Assembly (NCBI GenBank): GCA_002224055.1
Contig: AZLU01000001.1
Coordinates: 551,533-615,532, forward strand
DNA length: 64,000 nt
Direction of reading: 5' to 3'
DNA from: Pezizomycotina sp. ARF18
Lineage: Eukaryota > Ascomycota
In this document: positions 49,285 through 62,042 of the stretch, piece by piece
Layout of the letters: every line of letters begins with the position of its first letter
Numbering within the stretch: the stretch's first letter is position 1
The notes under the pieces: model-generated
What the model was told of the DNA's origin: nothing
Database searches by the model: none
What the model saw: the letters and a program-made list of their open reading frames with translations, nothing else
Position numbers and translations under genes: made by a program

Positions 49285-51375
49285 CGGGTGTTGGTTCTGC
49301 CATGCGCCGCGGTACGAAATCGTCCAATCTGCGACGAGATCGAATATCAACATGCAAGACGAAATAAAATAAAAATTACCTGCAAAAAAAATTTTTTTCA
49401 AGAAATAATATTATACAATCAATGCATTTGCTTATTGCCCCATTGCAGTTTTTTGTTTACATTTCGGCAAAGATATACTGATCTGGTGGGGCGTCCATTA
49501 AAAAATATAGGTCGTAGGTTGGTGCGCAATACCATTACCAACGACGCCGATAGTATCGAACCCTCCGCCGTCGTTCTATGAAGGAATCAACAAGATCATC
49601 GAGTACATACTCTGCTTCTTCTCCAGAATATTCCCGTTCGCGAACAAATGCTCTTGGGACACGGATGCTGCGTTCCACAGCGAACCCACCAGCCGTCGCA
49701 GCCGCCGCCGCCTGGGACTGTGCCTGGACATGGGTCCGCATTGGTCGATATCAACTTTTGGTTCTGCTTGTTGTGTATTACGGTGAGTTGGCCGTGCATC
49801 TTGCCTGTTTCACGACGCCATGGGGAAAAAATTATACTTTACTGACAGGACCGAAACATCTTTTTCTGTAGATTCTACACATTGATAGGTCTGTTGTACA
49901 TGACGGAACTGTTTAACTTGTACAGCCTGAATTGGTGAGTAAACAAAAAAAACAATTATCTGAATTCTAAAGAAAATTTTTTTTTATTTTCAAGTAATAC
50001 ATTTTGTTACATTCTGGACCTATCTTTCTTCTAAATGCATAAACCCCACGCCAACGCAAACAGGTGGCCGCAGAAGCTGGGTGGACCGGCGACGTATTTC
50101 CTATCGTGGACGGTATCGATCCTCCTCGGCTTACCGATATACTACTTCCTCCCTCGTTCGCACCCTTGAACATGACGTGGATCCTATTAACATTCGTCAC
50201 GATGTGCATACCCGCACTCCTCGCCTTCGGCGTGCTCCACGCCGAGGACCGCCATTCTACTTTACGCTACCACCTTCCCTCTGCGACTGACCACGACTTT
50301 GAAGCCCCGGACGTGGATACCGAGGATTTCTTGTCTACCTACGGCCGAATTTTCTCTAGCTGGACGAGTACGCTATCACGTGCGCGCTCGCTTTCGAGCT
50401 CTTCGCACGACGCACGCCCGACGTGGCGCCGCACAATATCCGCCGCGTCCGCCGGCGGACCATGATGATCCGCAATCGTACAAGCGGTTCCTGTGGTTCT
50501 GCACCGCCATAGCCGTCTCCTTACTCGCCTTCGTCCTCGGAGAACTCTACGCAGAAGTCTACCTCCGAACCCTCCCGCACCCTCCTAAAGAAACCGTATT
50601 CTACGTGTACAGCTGGTAATCACGATATTCACGCTCGACGGACTAGCAGGGTGGATACTGGGGGCGAAAGTCAGGTCGTACCCGCTCACGTTCGTCTTCA
50701 AGCTGTACTTCAGCCTCACATACCAGACCTACGTCCGCGCCCTATACGCGCGCCTCCGCAAGCCCAGCGACTACGTTATCCTACAGTTAATATCCTCCAG
50801 CTTCGTCCTCATCGTGCAACCGCTAGTAATGACGGAAACATACCACAGGTTTATGTCCTGGCTAAACATGAACGGACAAACATACTACGAGTACCAGAAA
50901 TTCACCGGCAGGTCGTTCTTTCTCCGGGGTATAGCGGAGAACGTCAGCATGGCCGCGTTTCTGGGGTGGATTGTGGTAGTGCACTACGGTCCTAATACGA
51001 AGATATACCCGTACCTGAGCTTTAGGGAAAGCGATACGAAGAACGACGGGTACACGTTCGATCTGACCTTTTGGGCTTCTAGCGCGACGTGGTGCTGTGA
51101 GATTTTGGCGGGGTGGGGAGTCAGGAGGGTTATGAAGTACGCGTTCGAGTTTGGAGTTACGGGGAGGGAAAACAGGATTTGATTGATTATCCGCAGCTTG
51201 TGCCGACTTGTTTGTGAGTCTACTTCTCAATATTCCTGTGTTAATTCCTTTAGATTGTTTTCTAAGTGGAGAGAGATACTGATGTGTTTTTTTCATCCTG
51301 TTTGTTTTTAGGGTCGTTATGATACACGTACTGCAGAACATGCTGTTCTCGATGATACGGTTGAAATTCGCTTGA
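48668..51375 (+). CDS. Polytopic membrane protein of unknown function with glycine/acidic N-terminal tract
   Basis: The start near 48668 or 48680 gives MPTFFPFEEGNPSKFRDKSV, a hydrophilic N-terminal domain with a (GGA)n-coded homopolymer tract and an Asp/Ser-rich segment. Then comes TPTHGAVEKLVETWWSRLML and a chain of TM segments in later exons (49890-51375): LIGLLYMTELFNLYSLNWW, GPATYFLSWTVSILLGLPIYY, RFLWFCTAIAVSLLAFVLGELYA, a loop VRALYARLRKPSDYV, and FFLRGIAENVSMAAFLGWIVVV. The last intron (GTGAGT near 51212) is followed by VVMIHVLQNMLFSMIRLKFA and a stop at 51373-51375. Frame changes are needed in the first exon, near 49560, 50160, 50400 and 50620, and 49260-49290 holds a long T run in an intron. 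About eight TMs. This matches an uncharacterised ascomycete membrane protein family I recall; transport or sensing is unknown. Confidence 0.7.
48951..48984. repeat. (GGA)n coding microsatellite
   Basis: About eleven GGA units in the first exon. The frame that continues into the acidic downstream sequence (GGDDDSSDDD) reads it as polyglycine; another frame reads polyglutamate. Confidence 0.85.
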
Positions 51376-52078
51376 AATGAGAGATATTTGTTTCGGCGGT
51401 AGTTCGTTACTTAGTGTGTTTACTATTATTATTTATGATTACGAGGTGGGATAGCGTGCTTTCATATTCGTCGTGAATTGATGTATATTTGATATACCCC
51501 CCCTTCTCCGTGGTTTCTTTTCTCCCTTTAGCGATGGTACTTTCGCGCTTCTTCAACAGATGTCCAGCCCTCTTTCCCCCTTTTTTTTCAAAGAGTTCTC
51601 GTCTTCCTGATACCGTTTGAGTGGTGTTTTGTATGTTTTCTTCTTTCTTTTTATCAGCCTGTTTGGTGAAATTTGCACATCGGAGTTTTTTGATATGATC
51701 TCTTTCGTGGAGTTCGTGAAGTGATTTGGATATCATAAGCCTTTGCCCATCGTATAAAATATTATAACGACAATTAATAATATTATCCGTTGATTTTACA
51801 GGCATTATTGACTCCTTTTCTTTTTGGCACCTTTGCTCATGACCACTCTCGCGGAGACGGGCTTCTGGCAACGTTACAAGTAGCGAGGACCTCGTTAGTC
51901 TAGCCATATATCATGGGGGTTTTATAGCACTGAAAGGGTTCAGAAGGCACGAATGTGCTACTATTAAATCTCACTTTTAAAACCCCTCGAGAGTATGTTC
52001 GTCAATTGTGAATTAGCATCATAAAAAAAAAAAATCCTATAAACAAAAAAAAACATTACAAAACCCTCTCATTCAACC

Positions 52079-52117
<39 letters not shown>

Positions 52118-52162
52118 ACAAAAAAGCAGAAGAAACATAACAATTTTCCATTTTCATGTTAT
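51376..52162. other. Intergenic between convergent genes
   Basis: No supported gene. The 51407-51907 minus frame is Lys/Thr-rich without motifs. A 35-base poly-A run lies at 52082-52116, next to the 3' end of MTC1. Confidence 0.5.
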
Positions 52163-53714
52163 TCATAGAACCCTAGCTTCCTCCCCCGCAAGATCCGTGC
52201 TCTTCCTCGCTGGCGCTTTACCCTTTCCCATACCTTCACCAACGCCCATCCTCTTACTAACGTAACTCTGCGCGACAACGCCCACCGCGAGAGCTAGCGT
52301 CTCCTCGATCCACTCCGCGATCCACTCGCGGGGATCTACAGCGCCGACCGCGAGCGCAGCCTGCACGTCCTCCGGTAAGTCGTCGAACGTACCGTCCAGC
52401 CACTTCCCCCACTTGGCGGGCACGGCCTGGCTGACCGTCGTGAACGCGAGCTTGTGGTTCGGATCCGTGAGGTGTAACGCGAACGCTAGTAAATCCTCCC
52501 CCTCCCCTCTTCTTCCTCGTCTTCCTCTTCCTCCTCATTTTCAGCTTTAGCCGACGGCGAAGTAGAACTCAAATAATCAGGCGTAGCATAGGTCAGCGCC
52601 TGCACCGCCAAAAACACATCACTCTTCCTAACCGGATTACTCGGATCGAACTCCTTCCCCTCTTCCCCATCCTTCTTAAACGTAGGACTAGTAGGAACCT
52701 GTCCAAATACTCCGCCGCGTACCCTCCGCATTAGCCCTCGCGAGCTTAACGCCCTCCTGAACACCGGTGCAAGCCGATAAATCCCTCTTCCGCTGTTCGT
52801 CGCGCCACCAGGGGCCCCCGCCCCAGCCGAGGGAGTCGACGGTGTTGGATTTGCGGGTTGATTCGGAACCGCGCTGGATTACATGAGCTCGCCGCCGTCG
52901 ACCTGCTGCATTACGCGGGAGAAGACGTTGTAGACGATCGGATCGATGGAAGGGTAGGCTATGAGGTCGTGGTTGTGTGGATGCGGAGGCGCTCGTGGGA
53001 GGATATCGGGGGTGCGATGTGCGAGAGGAGGGTGGAGAATGTTGGCATGGCGCGCTTTTGGAGTTCGCCGCCTGTTGAAAATTCAATGAAGAATCGGGCA
53101 GTTAGCAGACACCGTAGCTTTAGGAAGCAGTAATATGTTTATAATAAGAAAAAGTATTTGACGTACCTAAACCCCTCAGCGCCTGCACGTTCCCCCTAAC
53201 CTGCTCGCTCCACTTCTTCGTCTCCTCGCTCTGCTGCACCTCCTTATAAACAGCTTGGGCAGTACTAACAGCCGCGTTCGCCGTATTCCAAAGCCCACCC
53301 CACCATCCTCCACCGCCACCACTATCCCCTCCTCGGCCAGCAGCGCTAGTACTACTCTCCCCCTTCTCCTCAACGCTAATCTCCGGCACCTTCTCCGCCG
53401 CGGTCGTAACAGTCTTCCGCTCCTCAAAGCTCGCACGCTCACTGACCCCCTTCCTCTGAGAATCGGTAGAACTCCTCGCTCCGATACGCGGAGTAACCGG
53501 ACGCGAGGGGTTCGCTTTTCGGCGGTGAGGCCCTCGAGTTCTGCCATTAGACGCTTTTCTTCGTCGTCGTCGTCGATGCGCGTTGATGATTGGCGACCCT
53601 TTCCGGTTGCTGTGGTTGTGGAGGGGTTGGAGTGGCGGCATCGTCGATGTCGGCGAAGAGGTCTTCGACTGTTTGCTTGGATTTTTTGGAGGTGGAGGGC
53701 TTCTTGGAGGACAT
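52163..53714 (-). CDS. MTC1: Maintenance of telomere capping protein 1 (Mtc1)
   Basis: The start at 53714 gives MSSKKPSTSKKSKQTVEDLF, as in fungal Mtc1. Next come EKVPEISVEEKGES, the hallmark GWWGGLWNTANAAVSTAQAV and QVRGNVQALRGLG. An intron runs from about 53165 (GTACGT) to CAG near 53075, then LQKRAMPTFSTLL and IAPPISSHERLRIH. Later frames give SLGWGGGPWWRDE, PVRKSDVFLAVQALTY, and the C-terminal PAKWGKWLDGTFDDLPEDVQ and WIEETLALAVGVVAQSYVSKRMGVGEG. In yeast Mtc1 is genetically linked to telomere capping (cdc13) and is a cytoplasmic/COPI-associated protein. Several single-base frame breaks occur (near 53545, 53470, 52980, 52870, 52720, 52500). About 500 residues, the usual length. Confidence 0.9.
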
Positions 53715-54440
53715 TGTTTTTGTAGCTGCTGTTGGAGCTTTAAGCTGAGTTATGGCAGCTGTTGATAAGTTGTTCCTCGACAAACAAGATGCTACTTGAA
53801 GCTGTGATATGTGAGGAGTCGTGTGAAGCTGGACGTGATTTCACAGAATTACCGGCGTGAGTTAAGAAGAATTAAATTGCAAGGCTGGTGTAATAGTTTG
53901 CATGTGGATTAAGTAAGTGATGTTACGTGGAAGCTTGCTGGAGGATGCTAGCTCTGGAGTGTAAAGGTGGGGATAAAAGTGGGGTGCAATAAGCGTGCTG
54001 CTAGCTAAATAAGGTAATTTCTGACAGGCCTGGGCCAACCGCTAAACTCAATTCGATTGATGGTGCTGAGACTTGCTGACGATATCACGAACTAGGAAGA
54101 CCGTCACTATTCAATTGGGTAACATTGAACATTTGGAGAGTATAGAGCGCTTTTCATTTATTTCGATTCTTTTTTTTTTTTAAATCGGCTTTTCGTTACT
54201 TGATTGCTATGTATATTCTTGTTATAATAGACCCTCAATGAACTTTTTTTTAAAAAAAAAGTCTAAAGCAATTGTAGTAATTGGGCTTGGTCCAGTCCGG
54301 ATTTTTCTGACGGAACCCGAAGAACCTTTAATTTTCGTTTATATTATCCATGCATCATATGCTTATACCTCCCTTATATACCAAATCCGCTCCCTTCTCA
54401 TCCAAAACAATCTAGAAAGTCGCGTTAATAACCCATGGTA
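53715..54440. promoter_or_regulatory. Intergenic upstream of MTC1
   Basis: About 700 bases between the MTC1 start and the 3' end of the amidotransferase gene (both on the minus strand). T-run near 54171-54182. No specific element recognised. Confidence 0.4.
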
Positions 54441-55537
54441 CAACTTACTCTCCCTATCCACCATCACAGCGTGATTCTTCTCTATCAAATGCCACTCCTT
54501 CGGCTCGCTCGTCGTCGGCTCGCTGCTAACGATAACATGCTCCCATGACTTTCCGCATCCTGCGCTCCCCTCGTCGAATGCTGCGCCAAATGATCACCGT
54601 CTGGATGTCCCGGAAACTTCCTGTTGAGCTTAACACCCGCTTTCTCACTATAATACAAACTCGGCGGTTGTTCCTCCTTATGACTCCTCCACCTGAACGC
54701 AACGAGTTGTTCTCCGTCCGTCGTGCAGAGGTTTAAATCGTTCGGACCGAATGTTGCCTCTCCAGCAGACATCTTTTGTTCTGGACGTCTTGTACTAACT
54801 GCACCGTTTTATCCATCGCCTCCTTCATCTTCTCAAGCGGGTACTGCTTCATCCACCCATCCTTCCCTTCATCGCCGCACAGAAAAGCCATATACGTCGC
54901 CGCCAAATGCTCCGAATCGGTAGTTCCGAAAACGTGCGCGTACGCTTCCGGACGCATTAATCCGACAACTCCCGTTTAATATCGATGAAGTTATCGACGT
55001 ACCCGTTGTGCATGAAGCAGTGGCGGCCGAAGACGAAGGGGTGGTTGTTGAACTGCGTTACGACGGACGTCGCCATGCGGATGTGAGCGAAGACGCAGAG
55101 GGAGGACGTGTTGGCGCATATGGAGGCGAAGTTGGCGTCGTTGTTGGGGGGTTGCGTTGTGCGGTAGAGGGCCGGTAGAGCTACCGCACCGGATGATTTT
55201 CCCGAGCCGGTGGGGGCGGCGAGGCCGAATTCGGAGCGGGTTGAGGAGTACCTTTAAAAATTGTCAGTATTTTAGTTTAGATGGGTTTTTTGCGGGAGAT
55301 GGAAGTTGTAGAGGTGTTGATTTTACCAGCAGACGCCTAAACCGTCCGAATTGAACAGCCTGTTCCTGACGGCGATCTCCTTCTTCGTAGTGTACTCATG
55401 ATTGGCGATCGAGCCTGAGAACAGTCCAGGAAGTAGTGCTCGTGGACTTGCTTGGTGATGGAGTGCTGGGGCGTGATCAGGATGTCCTCCAGCAGCGCGG
55501 GCTCCGTGCAAGAGACGTACGCGAACCAGCGGCACAT
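54440..55537 (-). CDS. Class-II (Ntn) glutamine amidotransferase, DUG3-like
   Basis: The start at 55537 gives MCRWFAYVSCTEPALLEDIL. Cys2, exposed after Met removal, is the catalytic nucleophile of the class. HSITKQVHEHY, IAVRNRLFNSDGLGVCWY (across an intron that starts GTAAAA near 55326) and then, near 55160-54980, an Asn-Thr-Ser-Ser-Leu-Cys-Val-Phe-Ala-His-Ile-Arg stretch and a N-N-H-P-F-x-F-G-R-H-C-F-M-H-N-G-Y block follow. These are the usual signatures. FGTTDSEHLAATYMAFL and NLCTTDGEQLVAFRWR complete it. In yeast Dug3 works with Dug2 in an alternative glutathione-degradation pathway; here that role is inference. Frame breaks occur near 55430, 54965, 54770 and 54550. The exact 3' end is uncertain (a GTAAGT donor near 54435 suggests one more short exon). 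Confidence 0.87.
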
Positions 55538-58500
55538 TTTTGTCAAAAGAAATGAAAGATTGTGGAAAAGCAGCGTATAGAAGAATAATCGAGGAGGATG
55601 AAGTAGCAATAGGGAATTGCCCTCAATCAATCGAATTAATGGTTAAATGCTGGCCAGGGTGGGAATAAGCTTCAAAGCTTGTAAGGTTACAGTGGCCTGG
55701 GAGGAGGGTTGGATGGTTTATATAGCCTGGAGCATTCCAACGGCTGCGTTCGGCGTCCCTCTCTTTATATTATACCAGCCCCCACGTCATTATGTAAAAG
55801 ATCTCCTCTCAGTCGCGTTAAAATAGATTGCACCGTCTCTTTCTCAGTAATGTACTGTATTTTATATAAGTAGGCTTAAAGAGAATGCATTGAATCGAAA
55901 TTGATAAGACGTTTACGTACACGTGCAAATTATTTCAACATCCAGCTGTGATTGGCTTGTGGTGATGGCTACCCGAAAGCCACTAAAAAAGCTTGATCGT
56001 CATCAGAACTGGAAATATTAAATAACGGCGCCAATCTATAGCACTAGTGGAAAAGAACAAAGAGATATATGCCCGAATTGTATGAAGCTGACCTACATTC
56101 GCGATTCTGTTATACTATCCTTTTGCTCTGCTTCTTCTTCTTTTATTATTATATATTATCCTACGTTTTATTTTTCTTATTCATTTCTCTCATGAATTAT
56201 AGCTGTCGCAGTGCTACCTGCTTTGATGAATTTGAAGATTTCGGTCGTCGGCAAGTTCCATTTTCGCTTCGCCACTGTTTTCTATGAGAAACAATAAAAA
56301 TCAGAAGTGGAGCCAAAAAAAAAAAAAAATTTAAAAAAGAATGCACGACAAAAAAGGTAGTACTGGTCCTCGATAACCAAGGATAGTATTATCATTCTTT
56401 TCTCTCCTGAATCCTATTAAATCGCAAATACCAGTAGTGACAATCGATCGCGATTAACGGACGCCCGGTTCGAACTGTCGTTAATTACGACGCCTTACGG
56501 AGGACAAGGATAGCCCTTTTTACCTTGCCCAGATCGACGACCAGGCATTCGAGGCCGTAAGAGCTCAGCCAAAGGAAAGCTTGTAATAACTCGCTCGTGG
56601 GCGTTCAACAAAGGCCTGGCAGCAACCTATAATATTCACAAAAAAAACCCCCCCCCCTTTTTCTTTTCTATATGCTTTTTGCATTTTTCGTTCTACGCTC
56701 TAGTCCGGAGACTTCAGCCTTCCTTATGCTAGTCTATATACTTTTTAATGGCGAAGTCCTTGCAGAGTGCTAGTGCCAGCTTATTTTTTTGGGGGTAGAT
56801 ATATATTACAATTCGTTGCTTGATTGATATAAAATATACTAGCTTGAATTCAACTTTTTAAAGTAAACAAATACTTAAGTAAACAAATCAGTAAATAAGG
56901 TATTCTGGAGCAAAAGCCGAGTATTTAGGCTGAGGCGATTAGTTTGATTTTATCGTGGTCAAAGGGTCGTATAATTCGTCTGTCAACGAGTTCCGATCAA
57001 AGGGGTGAGTGAACTCGAGGCGACTTGGCACATCACCAGCTTGTGGAGCATCAGAACAATCTAACTATATAAATATTTTTATTTACTCTACTATATACGA
57101 CTTTCGACGAATAGAATTGCTAGCAAGAAAAAAAAGAGACATTTTTATAATACTATTTGAGTATCATATCTGCTCCTACTTTTAAGATAACGCCACTCCC
57201 GCCATTTCTCTCCTAAAACGCTCGCCTCCCTGGATTTTGTATTGACTATCTTACGCTCTACTCTGCATTCTAGTGAAATTCTCGATGGGAAAACCATTCA
57301 TGATTGAAGTTTTGTAATTCCTACTGCTAATTAAAATTCGGACGATTGCAATGGTTCTTTCAAAAAGGAGATACACCTTTTCGTATGACACGTATTGATG
57401 TGATGAGAGCTCTCTGTCACCGCCTGTCGCTCTTCCCGAGGCTTCCCGACGCCGACGTGTATCATAATCACCTACCCGCCCGTGCCTGCATCACCAGAAT
57501 AATGAACAAAAAAGAAAACAATAAAATATATATATACGCTTAGACAAAATCCTCAGGGATAGATCCCAAGCCAAATACTCTAACGGTACCATTAGAATTA
57601 ATAATATATATATATATATATATTTATTGTTCAAATTCGTGAATAATCCAAATTTACAAAGTATATATCGACTAGTGGTATTATTTAGTTGCAGTATAAC
57701 AGTTATCTAGACCGATTTAGAATCGAACTAGGTTATTTTTTCCGTTGTGGGAGTTTAATTTCTTTTTCTTTTCTTTCCCTCTTTTTAATCTTTCCCTTCG
57801 ACTCCCTTCCCTTCTTCTCCCTCTTTGATTTTTTCTTTCTCGCTTTGATTATATTTGTATCATCACCTTTTTCAAAGAAATATTACTATTGTTATGTTCT
57901 TCTTCTTCACGATATCAATCTGTCTACTGACAATTGAACAGATAAAGAAGAAATAGGTAAGCATTTTTCTCCTATATTCTAGCCAAGTTGAGCTTTTTAT
58001 TGTGTTGATTTTTGAAGTATCTCAGCTGTACGCCGGCGGTTTGCGCGGGCGTCCCGAAATTGTCATGATTTGCAAAGATTCGAACAGAATGATTACGAGA
58101 TATTTGATAGCTTACCCGTATTAAGTATTTGTATATGCTTGATCCTTTTCTTTCTTTCTTTATTTCAGTGATCTGAGAAAAGCACTGTATCTGTTTCTTC
58201 TTTCGAATCTCTTGCCGTTCCTTCAATATCCCTTTTGTTGCCTATACTCAAACCAATCTGAATTTGGCTCTACATCTGTATAACTCGATTACTCTTCTTT
58301 TGGCATTTCCTAATTGTCTTCTCTCCGTATCCTTCTTTCTCTGTCTGTTCTTCTTCTCTTTGCGTGTCATCTTTTTCTTGCCGTTATCTTTGATATATGA
58401 AAGTGGAATTTTATGCTTTTCCCTCGTTTTTTTTTTTTTTTAATTTTCTCTCGCCCTTCTTGCTTTAATGAGATGGCCCTATTTCAACATATCTCTCTCT

Positions 58501-59609
58501 CCATCACAAAAATTTATTTCGTTCACCATCTCTACTTTATCTTAACACATCACCACCAAGAAAAACTAACAACAATCATTACTACTTGGTAGAACCAGAA
58601 ATTTCCACTTCATCCTTCCTATACGTTTGTGAGGCTTTTCATTCTCATCAAAAGGCCCAGTAAAATATCGCTTCATATAAATAAAGGAGTCGCAAAGCAG
58701 TTCATCTATTATTCTTTGCAAGGTAAGCTTTTTTTTTTTTTTTTTTTTTTTTTCCCAATACTTCGTCTAGGCAAAAAGGGAGTCAATCGTGTAAAGATTT
58801 AAAGGGAGAGGCATTTTCACCCCAAAGAACACGAACCGCACTCCAAAAGAAGAAGAATAATTGCAAACATTTAATATCTCCTCCTTTCCCTTCTTCGTTC
58901 CTTTTTATCATCAGTTCTGCATTCTTACAAAATCATCAAGCTTACTGATACTCTTCTGCTTTTCCGCTTAGAGGTTTATTAGTATAGTTTTCGTGGTTGA
59001 TGACCCTTTACCTTCTTTGCTGAGGGGTTCAAATATAAGGTGAGTTCCAAAAAGAACTGTATAAAATTTATTGGTATAATTTGGAGGCTATTTGAGCTGC
59101 TCCTCCGTACCCAACAAGAGGATACGCCATTTGCGTCCATTTGCCTCTGCATTCGAGACCGATTGCAAGCTCTTCGAGCGTTGGAATATCTTGGACCCTC
59201 CAAGGAAGAGACTTGCATCCCTTTATCACTCGATGTCATTTATCGAAAAATGATGATGATTGGAGTTTTAGTGTAAATCAGCCTCTGCAAAGACAAGTAA
59301 TGGCAAACATTTTACTGTCAAAATGCCGAGACTGCACGCAAGAACATTCTACTGTTTTTTTTTTTTTTTTCAACACACAGCTGAGCGTCCTTCAATTGGG
59401 GAAATTTCCCCAATATTATTTATTATTTGGAGAATTTCTCTTTCTGCCTAAACTCCCTTTTCTTGCGAGTGTCATCATTCATCCCTTATTTTATAACAAT
59501 GCCTTTTTGCTAACCATGGCATCCTTCTTTTCTGCCGTTCTTTATCATCAGAAGAAACACAAAGTTGTCTCCCTCACTGCGAAAACCTCTTTGCGCTCAA
59601 GCCTGGCTT
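55538..59609. other. Long AT- and pyrimidine-rich intergenic stretch
   Basis: 4 kb without a supported gene. It contains A/T runs (56314-56327, 58426-58441, 58731-58753, 59356-59370), a (TA)n tract (about 57604-57623), an A7C10 junction near 56641-56658 and long CT-rich stretches (57770-57840, 58310-58440). The CT-rich part upstream of 59600 could be the promoter/leader of the next locus. Open frames at 57346-57543, 57689-57937 and 58979-59611 have no domain. Confidence 0.4.
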
Positions 59610-61478
59610 AACAGCCTGGGGATGGCATCTGCGACGAGCCAGCTCAAGTTCTGGTGGGAAGACAAGATGCACGGCGGCAGCGGTAGCAACGCCGGTGCGG
59701 CATCACCGTACTAAGGAGCCGACCATCGGGACTTCAGCGACGAAGTCTCGGCGGGCGACGACGAGGAGATCAACGACACCGTGACCGTCCTGTCGAATCC
59801 GGACAGGGCTGTTGATTCTCCCTCTGCGGCGTTCCTACTGGGTGCTGCTACTGCGGCGAAGAACAATAACAACACAATGCTAATAGTCAGGGTAGCGAAG
59901 GTACGAGGATGAAGATGAGGACGACGACGATGAGGATTACAGCGGTGGCGAAGGGATTCGGACGAAAAGAGGCGGAGGGCGTTGGCGAGGAAGATGGCGA
60001 GGAGGAAGAGCATGCCGGAGGCTGGGATAAGTTCGACAAAACCGAACCCCGTCGGAGGAGAAAATCCGTCGCGTACGGCACCGTGAGGCGGAAACCCGCA
60101 AACAAAATGGGTGCCAGTGCGACGACGACACCTCAGAAGCCTAGGGGTACGCCACGCGCACCGAGGAAGAAATCTGTCGTAGACCCGACGGAGACACCGC
60201 AGCTGCGGAGATCTGCGAGGAAGGTGGTCGTAATTAAGCCTGAAGAAGAAGTCCCCGAGACTCCCTCAGCTAGCAATGCTTCTGCCACTCCGGGTCCGGC
60301 AGCCAGAGCTACGAGATCGCTGAGGAAGAGGAACCAAGCCGTTCGTGACCACGATACACATTAAGAAGGCGCCTTCGTCGTCACCCGCCGTTGTTGATAA
60401 GGATGCTGATAAACAGGCCACCGGCAGGGAAACGGGTACTGGCACGACAAGCGCGGACGCAGCGAACAAGGAAGCGGAGAATGGTAATGCCGTGGAAGTA
60501 GAAGTACAAGAAGAAGAAGCAGTACGGCCGGTATCGCGAGACTCTGTAGCTTCGGGTAATTCGATTACGATTACTGCTCCGCTACCCGAGCGCGACGACG
60601 GAAACGTGGCGGACGTATCTTCGAATATTGCCCCTTCGTCTCCAATATCTTCGACGCCCGCTTTTCAATCTGCGAGGTCCGTGGAGGATGAGATGGAAGC
60701 GAAAATAGAAGAACAAGAAGTCACATCGACCCTGGAAGGACTGCACCCGAACCTCACGCGAAGTCTACGACTCGGAAGCCACCGTTTCGATACTTCCCAA
60801 GTCCGAACTAGAGCAGCATGGCTCCGCAGGAGGAAGGAAGAGAACAATATCAAGATCTACAACATAACGAAGACGGCCCGATACTGAGCCTTAGTACGGA
60901 GGTGACCAAGGCTGAAACCGACGAGATGGATGTGGACATATACGAAGCAAGTTTACTACAGGACACAACCATGGCGGAGGAAAGCTTCAACATGTCGTGG
61001 TCGACGGAAGCAGCCACAGAACCACTCGAAGAGAAAGATCAGGACAAGGAACCCGAAAAGGAAGAACCCTCATCATCGCTGAGGAGATCATCGCGCACGA
61101 TACGGTCGTCACGGCTAAGGGAGGAAGCTATACTAGCACAACCCAGGCAGAAGCGCAAGTACAACAGGCGCGTTCCTCCGCCTGTGACGGTACCGTCGGA
61201 GCCGGAACCAACCATGTCCGAGTAGTCAGCCCCACTGCGCCGGCGAGCGATAGGATGGCGGACGAAGCTGAAGACGAGAGGACGGATGACGAAGACGAAG
61301 GGGAGCGCATCACCAAGTCGTACTCGCCAGGAGGAGAAGCTCCAGCGGACACCGCGCCGGCGATCAACTTAACCGCGAGCTCATGCTCGATGCGATGAAG
61401 AGGTCACAACTACTGAGAGCAATGCGCTAGAAACGGCGGTGGAAACGGAAGAAGACGTCGAGAGCAATTTCACTGACA
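59610..61478 (+). CDS. Large disordered, charge-rich, chromatin-like protein, 5' part
   Basis: Successive overlapping frames give one continuous-looking disordered protein. An acidic segment (SAGDDEEINDTVTV) near 59750-59790 leads to an Asp-rich stretch near 59910-59940 and FDKTEPRRRRKSVAYGTVRR. An AT-hook-like segment (PQKPRGTPRAPRKKSV) and LRRSARKVVVIKPEEE follow (59910-60360). Then come Ser/Glu-rich sequence (60345-60887) and SLRRSSRTIRSSRLREEAIL and QPRQKRKYNRRVPPP (60818-61225). After further frame changes it reaches a donor (GTACGT at 61479). The basic patches and AT-hook-like motif suggest nuclear or DNA-associated function; no folded domain is visible. The true start is unclear (upstream of 59700). 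Frame breaks fall near 59900, 60030, 60350, 60850 and 61220-61400. Confidence 0.5.
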
Positions 61479-61570
61479 GGTACGTTCGAATATATTTTAA
61501 TTCATTTTATCTTCCCTGCAAAGGAGTCAACATCTTGCGCATGCCCTGGTCGAAGAAGCGAAATTCACCA

Positions 61571-61850
61571 TTTTGCCTTTTATTATTATTATTTATTTAT
61601 TTATTAATTTAATTTTTTTATTTTTATTTTTTTATTTTTTCAACATCACCATTTTCCCACACAAAAAATGCCCCCAAAAATTGATATAAATTCAAATTTT
61701 TTTATTGAAAAAATAAAAAAAAATAAAAATAAAATAAAATAAAATAAAAATAAAAATAAAAAATAAATAAAAATAAAATAAAAAAAATAAAAATAAAAAA
61801 TAAAAATAAAATAAAAATAAAAATAAAAAAATAAAAAATAAATAGAAAAT
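61571..61850. repeat. A/T-only degenerate repeat block (AAAAT-type)
   Basis: About 280 bases almost wholly of A and T, with degenerate AAAAT/AAATA units on the right half and ATTT-type units on the left, forming a loose inverted layout around 61670-61700. It sits between the two parts of the disordered-protein locus. Confidence 0.8.
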
Positions 61851-62042
61851 AGCTAGCACTGCTTCACTATAAATATCACCCTTCTATCAACAATTTTTCC
61901 CTTTAACCTCACTATATCTTTCTTACAATCAAAAATCAACTATCAACTAAATAGTTTGGCAATTTGATTGTTTCATTTCCTGATTATCTCTCCCTTCCTT
62001 ACACTACATCTACTATTTCCTCTCCTCCCGTACATCATCAAA

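Noticed and set aside
56455-56500. Sequence CGGTTCGAACTG flanked by ATTAACG/CGTTAAT, considered as a tRNA
   Set aside because: It is a short palindrome with a B-box-like word but no A-box or acceptor stem.
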